From assembly GCA_020719045.1 (NCBI GenBank), contig DYQY01000004.1:1-64000 (forward strand): DNA of 64,000 bases, in the 5' to 3' direction. This DNA is from Candidatus Termititenax sp. Its GTDB lineage: Bacteria; Margulisbacteria; Riflemargulisbacteria; GWF2-35-9; DYQY01. The notes beneath the pieces were generated by a model. That model made no database searches, was not told where the DNA came from, and was given only the letters and a program-made list of their open reading frames with translations. Of the stretch, positions 39,516 to 50,798 are shown in pieces; position 1 is the first letter of the stretch, and the number at the start of each line of letters is the position of its first letter. The position numbers and the translations under genes were made by a program.

Positions 39516-39563
39516 AATCATGACCTCCTAGATAAATTAAAAGACTATACCATTATATATATA

Positions 39564-40469
39564 TTATTCAGGTTTTAATATCTTTTTTAGTTTTTCTACT
39601 GAAGAACGATAAATCCTAGATACCTGAGACTCAGACAAATGCACCTTTTCTCCAATATCAACCAACGTTAAATCATTAACTGTCTTAAGAGTAACAATCC
39701 TTCGTTCAACATCAGTTAACTGCTCCATTGCGTGTTTTAAAGTTACCTTGCTTTCAATCCTACCTGAAAACTCTTCATAATGCTTGTTTATGCCAATATA
39801 CATATAAGCAGCATCGGATATCCATGTGTACAACCTGCTTGGATCAGCCTTAGTTAAGTACCTAATGTAGTCCCTCATAGCTCCATTGATTCTTGAGTAA
39901 GCAAAAGGCCACACTGCTGGATTATCAATTGGCTCCCAAACTCGAAGTGTCTGAAGAAACTCGACTCTTGCTATATTCATTAAATCATCTTTATCACTTG
40001 TTTTCATAAACCCAGGTAATTTTCGCAAATAGTTATTTACTAAGCTTCCAATTTTATAATCAAACTTCTCAAATAACATCTCGCTAAACCTACAAATAAG
40101 ATACTCTTTCAAGTCTATACCTAACTCTCTCAACATTTCTCTTGGTAACTCATCGGGGCAATCGCCTGACATCAAATCTGTAAGCTTCTTTAATGCTCTT
40201 TTCTCAAGTAGCTCATCAACCCTTACATCTTTAAGCACAGTATCTTCACGATACTGGTCATACTTCTTTTGAAGCAAAACCGCATCTTCAAGGTGTAGTC
40301 CTGTAAGAATAACGTTGATTATTTCTAATGCAGAATTCTTGTATAGTTTTTCAACTTTTGCATCAATTGTATTAGGTAGGTGTTTGAACTCAAATTTAGT
40401 ACTTGTTGTATCAGAACTGTCGCCCCACCCAGACATTTCTTTACGAGAAAATTCTGTTTTTTTTGACAT
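39564..40469 (-). CDS. FliA-like sigma factor of RNA polymerase
   Basis: This 301-residue sigma-70 family protein has region 2 (DLMNIARVEFLQTLRVWEPI through AYSRINGAMRDYIRYL), a short region 3, and region 4 (LTDVERRIVTLKTVNDLTLV, then ESQVSRIYRSSVEKLKKIL). The region order and the RINGAMRDYIR helix are those of FliA/SigD/WhiG. Its place beside flhA fits control of late flagellar genes. An N-terminal extension of about 130 residues is unusual and may hold a regulatory segment. The ATG at 40469 has no ribosome site; a TTG 2 codons earlier is the alternative. Confidence 0.82.
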   Translation of the reverse strand: MSKKTEFSRKEMSGWGDSSDTTSTKFEFKHLPNTIDAKVEKLYKNSALEIINVILTGLHLEDAVLLQKKYDQYREDTVLKDVRVDELLEKRALKKLTDLMSGDCPDELPREMLRELGIDLKEYLICRFSEMLFEKFDYKIGSLVNNYLRKLPGFMKTSDKDDLMNIARVEFLQTLRVWEPIDNPAVWPFAYSRINGAMRDYIRYLTKADPSRLYTWISDAAYMYIGINKHYEEFSGRIESKVTLKHAMEQLTDVERRIVTLKTVNDLTLVDIGEKVHLSESQVSRIYRSSVEKLKKILKPE

Positions 40470-40493
40470 AGTCAAATAATAACAAAAATACGG

Positions 40494-40859
40494 TTAATTT
40501 ATAAGTGTTTTGTCTAACTCTTTTTGTTTACAATGCCTATTAGCAAAAGACATCACTCTACTATTTAGATAATCGTCTGCCATAATAGCCTCACGAATGA
40601 CATCAACAACATGAGCTTCCTTAAGTAAATCTTCTCCGAATTCAACTAATAAAGCATTTTTTATAATATTTTCGGCAAGTTCTTCGTTAGACATGTTTTT
40701 TGCTGGAATAATTCCACACAACTTAACAAAATCTTCTACATGATGAGTTTTTTCCTCAACATTCTTAGATAAGAACTCATTATTTGCTACTAAAATTGAT
40801 AAAGGGCCCTCATTACTGTAATCCTTAACTTGATGAACTGTTTCATTAACGCTTAACAT
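40494..40859 (-). CDS. Unknown 121-residue protein of the flagellar cluster
   Basis: I do not recognise this protein. It is acidic and soluble and probably all-helical, with EELAENIIKNALLVEFGEDLLKEA and a C-terminal Cys/His patch, FANRHCKQKELDK. The ATG at 40859 has AGGAG 5 bases upstream. It lies between flhA and the sigma gene, where other bacteria have flhF, fleN or small regulators. An anti-sigma or chaperone role would fit the position but no motif supports it. Confidence 0.7.
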   Translation of the reverse strand: MLSVNETVHQVKDYSNEGPLSILVANNEFLSKNVEEKTHHVEDFVKLCGIIPAKNMSNEELAENIIKNALLVEFGEDLLKEAHVVDVIREAIMADDYLNSRVMSFANRHCKQKELDKTLIN

Positions 40860-40946
40860 ATTTTCTCCTATTGTATTCAAATCATAAAACTATCGTAAAT
40901 GTAATGTAACAATTTCACTATAATTCTATCGATATTTCTTAATCCA

Positions 40947-43046
40947 TTAATTATTAATAATCCCAATAGACTGAACCTTAATCTGCGGAACAATTTCATT
41001 ATACGAAAGCACTGCAAACATTGGGAAGTTTCTCTCAATGAATCTCTTGAAATGTGGTCTAAGTCTTGGCGAACATAATATAATTGAAGGCTTCTTAAGC
41101 TTATTAAAGTTCTTCAAGTGTTCCTTTATTTGTCCTAAGACACTTTCACCAAGCCCAGGATCCAATGCTAGGAACGAACCATACTCGCTTTGATGAATAG
41201 CACTTATCATGCTTTCTTCAAGTCTAGGATCAATAGTAACAACTGTTACAGTGTCTTCCTTATCTGCATATTGCCCACAAATCTGCCTTGCTAGTGACTG
41301 CCTAACATACTCAGCCAATAAGTTTGTATCTCTAGAAACATGAGCATAGTCAGCAAGACGTTCAAGGATTGTTGATAAGTCTCTTATGCTCACTCGTTCT
41401 CTTACCAAATTTTGTAATACTTTATGAACTTGTCCTAAAGAAAGCATGTCTGGAACCAACTCTCGAACAATGGCTGCATTTGTATTCTTAACTAGCTCTA
41501 ACAATGCTTGAACATTCTGCCTTGTCATTATCTCATCAGCATAACGCTTAATCGTTTCCGCAAAATGTTCAGAAACATAATCAACAATAGTTTTAGCAGG
41601 GACTCCAAGCTGTTGAAGCTTATCACCAAACTCTGCATTAACCCAAACAGACCGACTTCCATTAACTGGATCTGTTACTTCTTCACCATCAATACCTTTT
41701 TCTTTAAGTTCAGCCAAAGTCATACGCACATAGTAAGCATTGGTATAACCTTCACCCAATGCAACCTTTGTACCTCTAATCTCAACCTTATATTGATTAG
41801 GTGGTAAACTCAAATCATCCATAACTCGAACCCCAGGTATAACAAATCCAAGTTCTTGACCTATCTGATATCTAACAAGTGTTATTCTTTCTAATAGCGG
41901 TCCATTTTGTGAAGGGTCAATAAGTGGAACCAAGTTTCTACCAGTTTTAACAGAAATTGGATCCAATGCAAGTGTTCCAAGTAAGTTCTCTGGCTTCTTC
42001 ATAGCTTCTTTTGCGGCTTGCTCTTCCTGCGCAGAAACTGAATCTTCTTCAACAGCACTTGCTTTATTTAGTGTGTATCCTAATAAGCCTGACCCAATAG
42101 CAAGTGTTAAAAAAGGTATTGTAGGTAATCCAGGTACTATTCCAAAAAGAGCAAGAATTACACCAGTAAATAAAAAAACATCAGGCTTTTTAAAAAGTTG
42201 ACGAACAATATCTGTACCTAAACTATCTTCAGAAGCAGCTTTAGTAATAACTAGACCTGTTGATATTGACATAAGAAGCGCTGGAATCTGTCCAACTAAA
42301 CCATCACCAATGGTTAATGTAGCAAATGTTTCCAATGATAAAGCTAAATCCATATCTTGTTGAAAAATACCAATGATAATACCACCTATTAAATTAACCA
42401 AAACAATGATTATACCAGCAACAGAGTCTCCTCTAACAAATTTATTAGCACCGTCCATAGACCCAAAGAAAGTAGCTTCTTTTTGAATGTCTGATCGTTT
42501 AGCTTTTGCTTCATTTGCATCTATCAGACCAGAATTAAGGTCAGCATCAATCGACATCTGTTTACCAGGCATAGCGTCTAAAGTAAACCTGGCAGCAACT
42601 TCAGCCACACGCTCAGAACCTTTTGTAATTACCATAAACTGAACAATTGTTATAATTCCAAAAGCAACAGCTCCTACAACCATATTTCCAGACGTAACGA
42701 ACTTAGCAAACGCTAAAACGACTTTCCCATCAAAATCAGAACCTAAACTTAATATCATTCTTGTTGAAGATATGTTTAAGGCTAAACGAAATAATGTTGT
42801 TACCAACAATATAGAAGGGAAAGAAGCAAAATCCAAAGGTTTATGCAAAAAAATTGCTACTAATAATATTACTATTCCAATAGAAATATTTAATACCATA
42901 AGTAAGTCCAACATAAAAGTTGGCATTGGAATAATCATTATGGCAAGAACCATAACAAGTAATATTGCAACGCCTAAATCATTAATAGGGAATCTTTTAA
43001 AAAATTCTTGAAAGTTAAAATCGCTCGCAAATGGAATTGATACCAA
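40947..43046 (-). CDS. flhA: Flagellar export apparatus protein FlhA
   Basis: FlhA is the large integral-membrane part of the flagellar type III export gate. The 699-residue protein has about eight N-terminal membrane helices up to about residue 320. Between them lies the FHIPEP-type cytoplasmic loop with RFTLDAMPGKQMSIDADLNSG and GSMDGANKFVRGD. The C-terminal cytoplasmic domain docks export chaperones. The start is TTG, 4 bases after a run of six G. No other flagellar export gene is visible, so the rest of the machinery lies elsewhere. Confidence 0.97.
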   Translation of the reverse strand: MVSIPFASDFNFQEFFKRFPINDLGVAILLVMVLAIMIIPMPTFMLDLLMVLNISIGIVILLVAIFLHKPLDFASFPSILLVTTLFRLALNISSTRMILSLGSDFDGKVVLAFAKFVTSGNMVVGAVAFGIITIVQFMVITKGSERVAEVAARFTLDAMPGKQMSIDADLNSGLIDANEAKAKRSDIQKEATFFGSMDGANKFVRGDSVAGIIIVLVNLIGGIIIGIFQQDMDLALSLETFATLTIGDGLVGQIPALLMSISTGLVITKAASEDSLGTDIVRQLFKKPDVFLFTGVILALFGIVPGLPTIPFLTLAIGSGLLGYTLNKASAVEEDSVSAQEEQAAKEAMKKPENLLGTLALDPISVKTGRNLVPLIDPSQNGPLLERITLVRYQIGQELGFVIPGVRVMDDLSLPPNQYKVEIRGTKVALGEGYTNAYYVRMTLAELKEKGIDGEEVTDPVNGSRSVWVNAEFGDKLQQLGVPAKTIVDYVSEHFAETIKRYADEIMTRQNVQALLELVKNTNAAIVRELVPDMLSLGQVHKVLQNLVRERVSIRDLSTILERLADYAHVSRDTNLLAEYVRQSLARQICGQYADKEDTVTVVTIDPRLEESMISAIHQSEYGSFLALDPGLGESVLGQIKEHLKNFNKLKKPSIILCSPRLRPHFKRFIERNFPMFAVLSYNEIVPQIKVQSIGIINN

Positions 43047-43111
43047 AATACCCCCCTAATACATGGTTACTTATTGAATTATAGCCTGCAAGTTAAGCTT
43101 TTTTAAGATGT

Positions 43112-43369
43112 TTAGGAAAAAACTTCTATAATATCTTTATCAACAGAGGCAATTGCATTATTTACACTTATCTTTTCTAGTCTTGTCTCAACACCAGACT
43201 CTGACTCTTCAGATATAAATAACTCAACTTCTCCATCTACATGAGCTATCAAAGACATATGCTCAGGCAAAATCGTAGCATCACCTATAGTGGAAGGCAG
43301 AAATACTTTCTCCACCTTCTCATATACTTTTTGACTAAATAAACTATTTATACTTACTTTAAGCGACAT
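43112..43369 (-). CDS. atpC: ATP synthase epsilon subunit, short form
   Basis: Epsilon is part of the F1 central stalk. This one has only 85 residues, against about 130-140 in most bacteria. It covers the N-terminal beta-sandwich, with VFLPSTIGDATILPEHMSLIAHVDGEVELFI, and ends at SVDKDIIEVFS. The C-terminal helical hairpin that in many species extends along gamma and inhibits ATP hydrolysis is missing. The next stop is genuine and flhA follows. Epsilon-mediated latency is thus unlikely in this enzyme. Confidence 0.9.
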   Translation of the reverse strand: MSLKVSINSLFSQKVYEKVEKVFLPSTIGDATILPEHMSLIAHVDGEVELFISEESESGVETRLEKISVNNAIASVDKDIIEVFS

Positions 43370-43371
43370 AA

Positions 43372-44778
<1,407 letters not shown>

Positions 44779-45636
44779 TTATGACTTCATTCCTTCGGCA
44801 CCTGCGACTATTTCTGTTAATTCAGTAGTAATAGCGCTCTGACGTGCTCTGTTAAATAACAATGTTAATCTATAGATAAGGTCTCCAGCATTATCAGTAG
44901 CACTCTCCATCGCAGTCATTCTAGAACCTTGCTCAGCAGTACCACTTTCTAATAAATACCTTTGCACTTTTGAATATATATATTTTTTTGTAAGCTCATC
45001 AATAAGAGAGCTTTCAGATGGCTCAAATACAAACTCATCAACTTCCGTGACTTCAATGTGCTTAAAATCACTCATTTCAATAGGCAATAATTCCTCAGAC
45101 TTAATATTCTGAACTATAGCAGATTTAAACTCGTTATAAATAACAACAACCTTAGCATATCCACCTGTTACATAAAATTCTATAAGCTTATCAACTAATG
45201 GTTGAATTTCTTCTACTGATAATGCCTCTGAAACGCCTGTAAACGAACCGACTAAATTATACTTACTCTTCTTGAAATAATTTGCAGCCTTATTACCAAC
45301 AGCAAAAACATCTTCTCCAGCAGGAACAGTATCCATTACATTTCGAAATATGTTCTGATTAAAACCACCGCATAAACCTCTATCAGATGAAATTACAACA
45401 TAAATTAATTTACCATCTTTTGCATTAAAGAAATCACTGCTGATATCAAGAGTTCTTGCAATAATGTTAGCCATTAATATGCTCAAGCCTTCTGAATACT
45501 TTCTTAATTTGTAGATAAGTGCCTGATTCTTTTTAAACTTAGCAGCAGCTACAAGCTTAAGAGCAGCAGTAATCTTCTGTGTTTTCTTAACACTTACGAT
45601 TCTTCTTTTAATATCTCTGATGTTTCCTCCAGCCAT
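44779..45636 (-). CDS. atpG: ATP synthase gamma subunit
   Basis: This is the rotor shaft of F1. The 285-residue protein has the N-terminal coiled-coil helix starting NIRDIKRRIVSVKKTQKIT, the DRGLCGGFN segment in VVISSDRGLCGGFNQNIF, and the C-terminal helix with MTAMESATDNAGDLI and LFNRARQSAITTELTEIVAG. All are usual. It sits between atpA (3-base gap) and atpD (24-base gap). Confidence 0.97.
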   Translation of the reverse strand: MAGGNIRDIKRRIVSVKKTQKITAALKLVAAAKFKKNQALIYKLRKYSEGLSILMANIIARTLDISSDFFNAKDGKLIYVVISSDRGLCGGFNQNIFRNVMDTVPAGEDVFAVGNKAANYFKKSKYNLVGSFTGVSEALSVEEIQPLVDKLIEFYVTGGYAKVVVIYNEFKSAIVQNIKSEELLPIEMSDFKHIEVTEVDEFVFEPSESSLIDELTKKYIYSKVQRYLLESGTAEQGSRMTAMESATDNAGDLIYRLTLLFNRARQSAITTELTEIVAGAEGMKS

Positions 45637-45639
45637 AAA

Positions 45640-47148
45640 TTACCCCAAAAACTCCTGTTTAAATTTTTCTGTTATTTCTTTAATCTGAGCTTTCATCTCG
45701 TCATTCATCTCTTGCTTATTAGCGATATCCTCTAATATTTGTTTTGCATGAATTTCAATGTAAGAAAATAATTCCTTCTCAAAAACCTTCAATTTATCAA
45801 CACTCACGTCATCAAGTAATCCAGAAGAAGCTACCTGAAGAATAAGAACTTGTTTCTCAACAGACATAGGCACATATTGATCTTGCTTAAGTACTTCTAC
45901 TAGTCTTTTACCTCTTTCAAGCTGAGACATTGTAGCTTTATCTAAATCCGTACCAAACTGAGCAAAAGATTCCATTTCTCGATATTGAGCAAGGTCTAAT
46001 CTAAGTGAGCCAGTTACACTCTTCATGGCCTTGGTTTGAGCTGATCCTCCTACTCTGGATACAGAAATACCGACATTAACAGCTGGCCTTACTCCAGAAT
46101 TAAAAAGGTCTGACTCTAAATATATCTGTCCATCTGTAATTGAAATTACATTAGTTGGAATGTATGCAGAAACGTCACCTGCTTGAGTTTCTACAATTGG
46201 AAGAGCTGTTAAAGAACCAGCGCCCTTCTCGTTGCTGTATTTTAGTGCTCTTTCTAATAATCTTGAATGACAATAGAAAACATCACCAGGATATGCTTCA
46301 CGTCCTGGTGGTCTTCTTAATAATAGTGATAATTGTCGATACGCTTGTGCGTGCTTACTTAAGTCATCATATACAACCAAAACATGCTTTCCTTGGTCCA
46401 TAAAATACTCACCAATAGAGCATCCAGCATATGGAGCAATATATTGAAGCGTAGCAGAATCACTAGCTGTTGCAGATACTACTACTGTATATTCAGTTGC
46501 ACCAAAGTCTTGTAATTTCTGGTAAATCTGAGCAACTGTTGATCTCTTTTGACCAATCGCAACATAAATACAAATAACGTCTTTACCTTTTTGGTTAATG
46601 ATAGTATCAATTGCAATAGCAGTCTTTCCAGTTTTTCTATCGCCAATTATAAGCTCTCTTTGTCCTCTGCCAACTGGAATCATACTATCAATTGCTTTAA
46701 TGCCAGTCTGAAGTGGTTCTTTAACTGGTTGTCTATCACAAATACCTGGAGCAATTCTTTCTAGTGAACGCTGTTCTTCAAATTGAACATCACCTTTTCC
46801 ATCAAGTGGTTCACCTAATGGTGAAACAACACGTCCCATTAGTCCATAACCAACAGGAAGATTAACGATACGGTTAGTTCTTCTAACAATTTCGCCCTCT
46901 TTAACAAGTCTATCAGAACCTAAAATAACACAACCAATATTGTCTTCTTCTAAGTTAAGAGCCATACCATAAACACCACTTTGAAAATGTAACAGTTCAT
47001 TAGACATAACATTTTCTAAACCATATATTCTAGCTATATTGTCTCCAACTTGTATTACGTAGCCAACTTCCTTTACGTCAATTGAGTTTACATAACCCTG
47101 TAATTCTTCATTTAGTATTCTTCTTATTTCATCAGATTTAATATTCAA
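45640..47148 (-). CDS. atpA: ATP synthase alpha subunit
   Basis: This is the non-catalytic nucleotide-binding F1 subunit. The 502-residue protein has the P-loop [19 protein letters not shown], the SISDGQIYLE-type stretch [19 protein letters not shown], and the arginine finger region [21 protein letters not shown]. Length is normal. It lies between atpH and atpG. Confidence 0.98.
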   Translation of the reverse strand: MNIKSDEIRRILNEELQGYVNSIDVKEVGYVIQVGDNIARIYGLENVMSNELLHFQSGVYGMALNLEEDNIGCVILGSDRLVKEGEIVRRTNRIVNLPVGYGLMGRVVSPLGEPLDGKGDVQFEEQRSLERIAPGICDRQPVKEPLQTGIKAIDSMIPVGRGQRELIIGDRKTGKTAIAIDTIINQKGKDVICIYVAIGQKRSTVAQIYQKLQDFGATEYTVVVSATASDSATLQYIAPYAGCSIGEYFMDQGKHVLVVYDDLSKHAQAYRQLSLLLRRPPGREAYPGDVFYCHSRLLERALKYSNEKGAGSLTALPIVETQAGDVSAYIPTNVISITDGQIYLESDLFNSGVRPAVNVGISVSRVGGSAQTKAMKSVTGSLRLDLAQYREMESFAQFGTDLDKATMSQLERGKRLVEVLKQDQYVPMSVEKQVLILQVASSGLLDDVSVDKLKVFEKELFSYIEIHAKQILEDIANKQEMNDEMKAQIKEITEKFKQEFLG

Positions 47149-47162
47149 CTCTATCCCCCCCT

Positions 47163-47705
47163 TTAGTTACTAACTTTTTCTAATAATGTAGACCTAATTT
47201 TACTTAATCTACCATTAACACTTAAATCAATCACAAAATCATCTTTCTTAATTATCACCCCTGCAATTAGTTCAGGGTTTAATTTCTCATTAATAGCAAT
47301 TTCTTGCTTAAATCTTTTTTTTAATGCTTGCTTTATCTCTGTTAATACAGAATCAGACAAAGGATATCTTGTTTCAACAGTTACATACCCTTTGTTGTAT
47401 GAGCGATTCATAAGTCTAATATATTCAAAATAAATACCATGGATTAAGTCAATTCTATTTCTTCTAACTAACACAACTAATAAATTCTTAATTTCTTTAG
47501 GAAAATTAACTTTAGAATCAACACTTTCAAGATACGCAATCTTTCTTTCTTCATCAACGATATCACTTATTAAAAACTTAGTAACATGGTCTTCAAAAGC
47601 ATCAGCTGCTAACTTTAAATCTTCAGCGACTTCAGAATATCTGTCTTTAGGTATATTCTGAATAAAAGCATCTGCATATCTCTCAATTAATTTAATACTT
47701 TTCAT
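47163..47705 (-). CDS. atpH: ATP synthase delta subunit
   Basis: Delta (OSCP) ties the peripheral stalk to the top of F1. The 180-residue protein begins with [18 protein letters not shown] and ends with the family's characteristic [28 protein letters not shown], in which [13 protein letters not shown] corresponds to the usual GxxVIDxSVRxxL motif. It overlaps atpF by one base. Confidence 0.94.
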   Translation of the reverse strand: MKSIKLIERYADAFIQNIPKDRYSEVAEDLKLAADAFEDHVTKFLISDIVDEERKIAYLESVDSKVNFPKEIKNLLVVLVRRNRIDLIHGIYFEYIRLMNRSYNKGYVTVETRYPLSDSVLTEIKQALKKRFKQEIAINEKLNPELIAGVIIKKDDFVIDLSVNGRLSKIRSTLLEKVSN

Positions 47706-48193
47706 TACTTAATCTCACTCAACTCATAAATATGATCTTTAATAATTCTTTCGTTATCATCCTGACTTATTTCTTTTTGAATTATTTTAGAAGCAATATC
47801 AACTGAAATATCAGCTATCTGATTTTTCAGCTCTTTTTTGGCTACTTTTATTTCATTTTCTAACGCTTGTTTACCAACCAATAACATATTTTTAACTTTG
47901 TTTTCAGTATCAGCCAACATTTTCTGCTTCTCATTTTGAGCACTAACAATAGTGTTCTCAATAAAAATTTTAGCTTCAACTTTAGCTTTCTCCATCTCAG
48001 CTTTTGCCAACTTTAACGCTTCTTCAGAGTCAGTCTTTAGTTTCTCAGCATTATCATATTCAGTCTGAATATCTTCAGCTCTTTTCTCTAAAAAATTCTT
48101 CAGTGGTTTATATAAGAACTTCTTCATAACAAAAAGCAATAAAGCAAAATTTGTAATCTGCATTAAAAGTTCCCATGGATTAATCTCAACCAT
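47705..48193 (-). CDS. atpF: ATP synthase b subunit
   Basis: This subunit forms the peripheral stalk. The 162-residue protein has one N-terminal membrane helix (NPWELLMQITNFALLLFVMK), then the KKFLYKPLKNFLEKRAEDIQ segment typical of b, and a long charged coiled coil to the end. There is a single b gene and no b', so the stalk is likely a homodimer. Confidence 0.95.
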   Translation of the reverse strand: MVEINPWELLMQITNFALLLFVMKKFLYKPLKNFLEKRAEDIQTEYDNAEKLKTDSEEALKLAKAEMEKAKVEAKIFIENTIVSAQNEKQKMLADTENKVKNMLLVGKQALENEIKVAKKELKNQIADISVDIASKIIQKEISQDDNERIIKDHIYELSEIK

Positions 48194-48218
48194 TTAAATT
48201 CCCCTTCTTTGCTTTTTA

Positions 48219-48476
<258 letters not shown>

Positions 48477-48496
48477 CTATTTATTTTTTTACTTCT

Positions 48497-49207
48497 TCAA
48501 AATATAAACATCAAAATCATTGCTACTACTAAAGAGTAAATAGCAGTTGATTGCGCTACTGATTGACCCAAAAGCATAGTGGTTGTTACCGCTTTGCTTG
48601 ACTTGGCATTAAATCCTATCGAACTTGTTGCCATCTCCGCAGTTAAACCACAACCAAGACCAGGACCTATTGCTCCAAACCCCATAGATAGTCCAGCACC
48701 CAAAATAGCTGCATTATGAAGTAAAGACTGAGTATGTGTTTGAAAAATCAATAACAACGTAACAACCAAAGCAAAAATAACAGAAGTCTGCGTAACCGCC
48801 TGCCCAATTAACATACAAATCATTAAACCTCCAGAATTCTCAGGTTTACGACCAATACCTTCACAAGTTGCCCCGACTGCTAACCCAGCACCTACTCCAG
48901 GCCCAAGAGCACCAACACCAATACATAACCCAGCAGAAACATAAGCAAACATAGCTGTCATAGAAGTATCTCCACCTTTAAATAATAAAATTAAAGATAC
49001 TAACAAAGCGAAGATACCTGAAGTTTCTGTAACCGCTTGTCCAATAAGCATTGTTCTTAACAAAGTACCGCTTTGGTCAGGTTGTCTATTCATGGCCTTA
49101 ATTGCCTTACCAGCGGCATATCCAACTCCAGCAGCTGTCCCAAGTGCACCTATTCCAACAGCAAGACCAGAACCAACATAAGCACCAATTAACCCATAAC
49201 TTAACAT
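48497..49207 (-). CDS. Triple-hairpin c-like proteolipid with a single ion-site glutamate
   Basis: This 236-residue protein is three fused c-type hairpins (about 1-77, 82-156, 163-236), giving six membrane helices. Each helix 2 keeps the frame of the normal subunit: GQAVTETSGIF, GQAVTQTSVIF and GQSVAQSTAIYS. Only the first has the ion-binding glutamate (Glu61); the others have Gln140 and Gln219. The helix-1 site residues are Val28, Ala107 and Cys186, none acidic. Polar loops are kept in hairpins 1 (NRQPDQ) and 2 (GRKPEN) but lost in hairpin 3 (GFNAKSS). It resembles V-type rotor subunits with multiple hairpins per ion site, yet lies inside an F-type operon between atpB and atpE. A mixed ring with atpE is likely, as in Acetobacterium woodii. 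Confidence 0.93.
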   Translation of the reverse strand: MLSYGLIGAYVGSGLAVGIGALGTAAGVGYAAGKAIKAMNRQPDQSGTLLRTMLIGQAVTETSGIFALLVSLILLFKGGDTSMTAMFAYVSAGLCIGVGALGPGVGAGLAVGATCEGIGRKPENSGGLMICMLIGQAVTQTSVIFALVVTLLLIFQTHTQSLLHNAAILGAGLSMGFGAIGPGLGCGLTAEMATSSIGFNAKSSKAVTTTMLLGQSVAQSTAIYSLVVAMILMFIF

Positions 49208-49212
49208 ATCAA

Positions 49213-50106
49213 CTACTCCTTAACCGCAACAGCAATATATGTTACTGCAAGCATTGTAAATACAAAGGCCTGAATCGTTCCAGCAAATAAACCAAAGAAA
49301 GCACCTAGAAAAGTAGTCATTACAATATAAATTAAAATAAAAATTCCAATTAAAATAGACATAAATGTACCAGAAATAATACCTACTGTTGAATAGTCGA
49401 CCACAGGAATCAGCGAATACAATAAATAACTTAATATAGTAATAATAATAGAACCACCTAATAAATTACCGAACAAACGAAAGGAATGTGAAACAACCTT
49501 AGCTAGCTCTCCAATAATATTTAAATAAAAGAATGGATTAAGCCAAAATAAAAACAACCAAATACCATCAGCTGGTAATGGATCCATGTAACCTTTAAAA
49601 TAAGAAACAATTCCTTTTATTCTAATAGCAGAAATATGAACAACAGCAGCACTAAGTAAACCTAACCCAAGCGTTGTACTTAAAAACTTTGTTGGTTCTT
49701 GAAAAACCGGCATATATAACATCCATTGATAAGCAACGTTTGGAATATAGGTATATTTATCAAGTATACTTAAAATTAAATAAAAGAAATGTAAAATTGG
49801 AGGTATTACTCCTAAGTAGTTGCAAAATAAAATAAAAATAAATAAAGTACAAATATAAGGAACATAAGGTTCACCAAGTTCTTTACCTAAAGTTGAATAA
49901 GTTAAATCTCTAAAGGTTTTGTAATACAATTCAAGAGCCATTTGAAGCTTTCTAGGTTTTTTTTGGAGCTTTCTTGTGCCAACAATGGCAATAGTTATAA
50001 TTAATACCATAACTATCCATGTCATAAGCAACATAACAGGACTATAAGAAATGGTTTGTCCGAATAATTCTATCTGCCATTTGAGTATTTTACCAATACT
50101 ATCCAT
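49213..50106 (-). CDS. atpB: ATP synthase a subunit
   Basis: This stator subunit holds the two ion half-channels. The 297-residue protein has about six membrane helices. It contains the essential arginine helix in GELAKVVSHSFRLFGNLLGGS, and the final helix pair ends in FAGTIQAFVFTMLAVTYIAVAV, which matches the usual channel helix. It is the first gene of the operon, with GGGGG just before the ATG. No atpI precedes it. Confidence 0.96.
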   Translation of the reverse strand: MDSIGKILKWQIELFGQTISYSPVMLLMTWIVMVLIITIAIVGTRKLQKKPRKLQMALELYYKTFRDLTYSTLGKELGEPYVPYICTLFIFILFCNYLGVIPPILHFFYLILSILDKYTYIPNVAYQWMLYMPVFQEPTKFLSTTLGLGLLSAAVVHISAIRIKGIVSYFKGYMDPLPADGIWLFLFWLNPFFYLNIIGELAKVVSHSFRLFGNLLGGSIIITILSYLLYSLIPVVDYSTVGIISGTFMSILIGIFILIYIVMTTFLGAFFGLFAGTIQAFVFTMLAVTYIAVAVKE

Positions 50107-50132
50107 TTTGACCCCCAGCTCTAGTACTGATT

Positions 50133-50161
50133 AAATTAACACAAAATAATTGCTTTGTTAA
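50133..50161 (-). promoter_or_regulatory. Possible promoter of the ATP synthase operon
   Basis: On the minus strand, TTAACA (50161-50156) is followed after 17 bases by TAATTT (50138-50133), with an extended TGT immediately before the -10. The atpB start is at 50106, 26 bases downstream of the -10. The -10 itself matches only half the consensus. Confidence 0.45.
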
Positions 50162-50242
50162 GGTTTTAAGAAAAAACTATTATTAAATAATTATTACGAT
50201 CAAATCTTCTATTCGTCCATTCCTCTATACCTCCAATACATA

Positions 50243-50271
50243 TTGTTATTCAAGGCTTTCTTTGCTAATAT
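50243..50271 (+). promoter_or_regulatory. Promoter of the pseudopilin gene, probably leaderless
   Basis: TTGTTA at 50243-50248 is followed after 17 bases by TAATAT at 50266-50271, with the extended TGC before it. The ATG at 50279 comes 7 bases later with no ribosome site, as at yajQ, prfC and 22067. Confidence 0.55.
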
Positions 50272-50278
50272 TTATAAC

Positions 50279-50725
50279 ATGAACAAGAAGAAAGCATTTA
50301 CCCTAATTGAGCTATTAATAGTTATGACCGTTATTGCTATATTAGCTGGCATATTGATACCTTCTTTTCGCGGTTATCAATCTGAAGCATGGATTATTAA
50401 GGCAGAAGGAGACGTAGGATCACTTCAGCTTGGTGTTGAATCTTTCTTTAGAAAGCATGCAAATGAATACCCAGACTCACTTGAAGATTTACTTGAGGAG
50501 AATCCAAGGTTCATAACTACAATGCCACAAGACCCATTCAAAACAGATGGTAAACTATATGGATATGAAATAGTTTACAAAAAACCTGGGAATGAACCAT
50601 TTTATATAATTTATTCTCATGGTCCAAATAGATACAAAAACTGGAACTGGAATGAAACAAGAGGATTTGTAGTAATGGAATCTAACAGTGACGACATTAT
50701 CTTCACTAATGCAAGACTTCAATAA
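50279..50725 (+). CDS. Type II secretion/type IV pilus-like pseudopilin (GspG-like)
   Basis: This 148-residue protein begins with a class III prepilin signal, MNKKKA, then FTLIELLIVMTVIAILAGIL. Cleavage is expected between A6 and F7, and Glu5 of the mature chain is present. The rest resembles GspG: a helix (KAEGDVGSLQLGVESFFRKH), LPxxLEDLL-like text and MPQDPFKTDGKLYGYEIVYK, with a late YIIYSHGPNR. The ATG at 50279 is chosen because it gives the proper short basic leader; an upstream start at 50243 would ruin it. No other secretion or pilus genes are near. Confidence 0.88.
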   Translation: MNKKKAFTLIELLIVMTVIAILAGILIPSFRGYQSEAWIIKAEGDVGSLQLGVESFFRKHANEYPDSLEDLLEENPRFITTMPQDPFKTDGKLYGYEIVYKKPGNEPFYIIYSHGPNRYKNWNWNETRGFVVMESNSDDIIFTNARLQ

Positions 50726-50798
50726 TTAAACTACCAACTTTAAAATATAAATCTTTTATGCAATAATACTTTAGTCAATATAAAATACGGAGGTCAAA

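Noticed and set aside
43047-43111. Terminator or promoter between the ATP synthase operon and flhA
   Set aside because: A TATAAT on the minus strand (43083-43078) lacks a -35, and the AAGCTT-type sequence gives only a weak stem. flhA may be read through from atpC.
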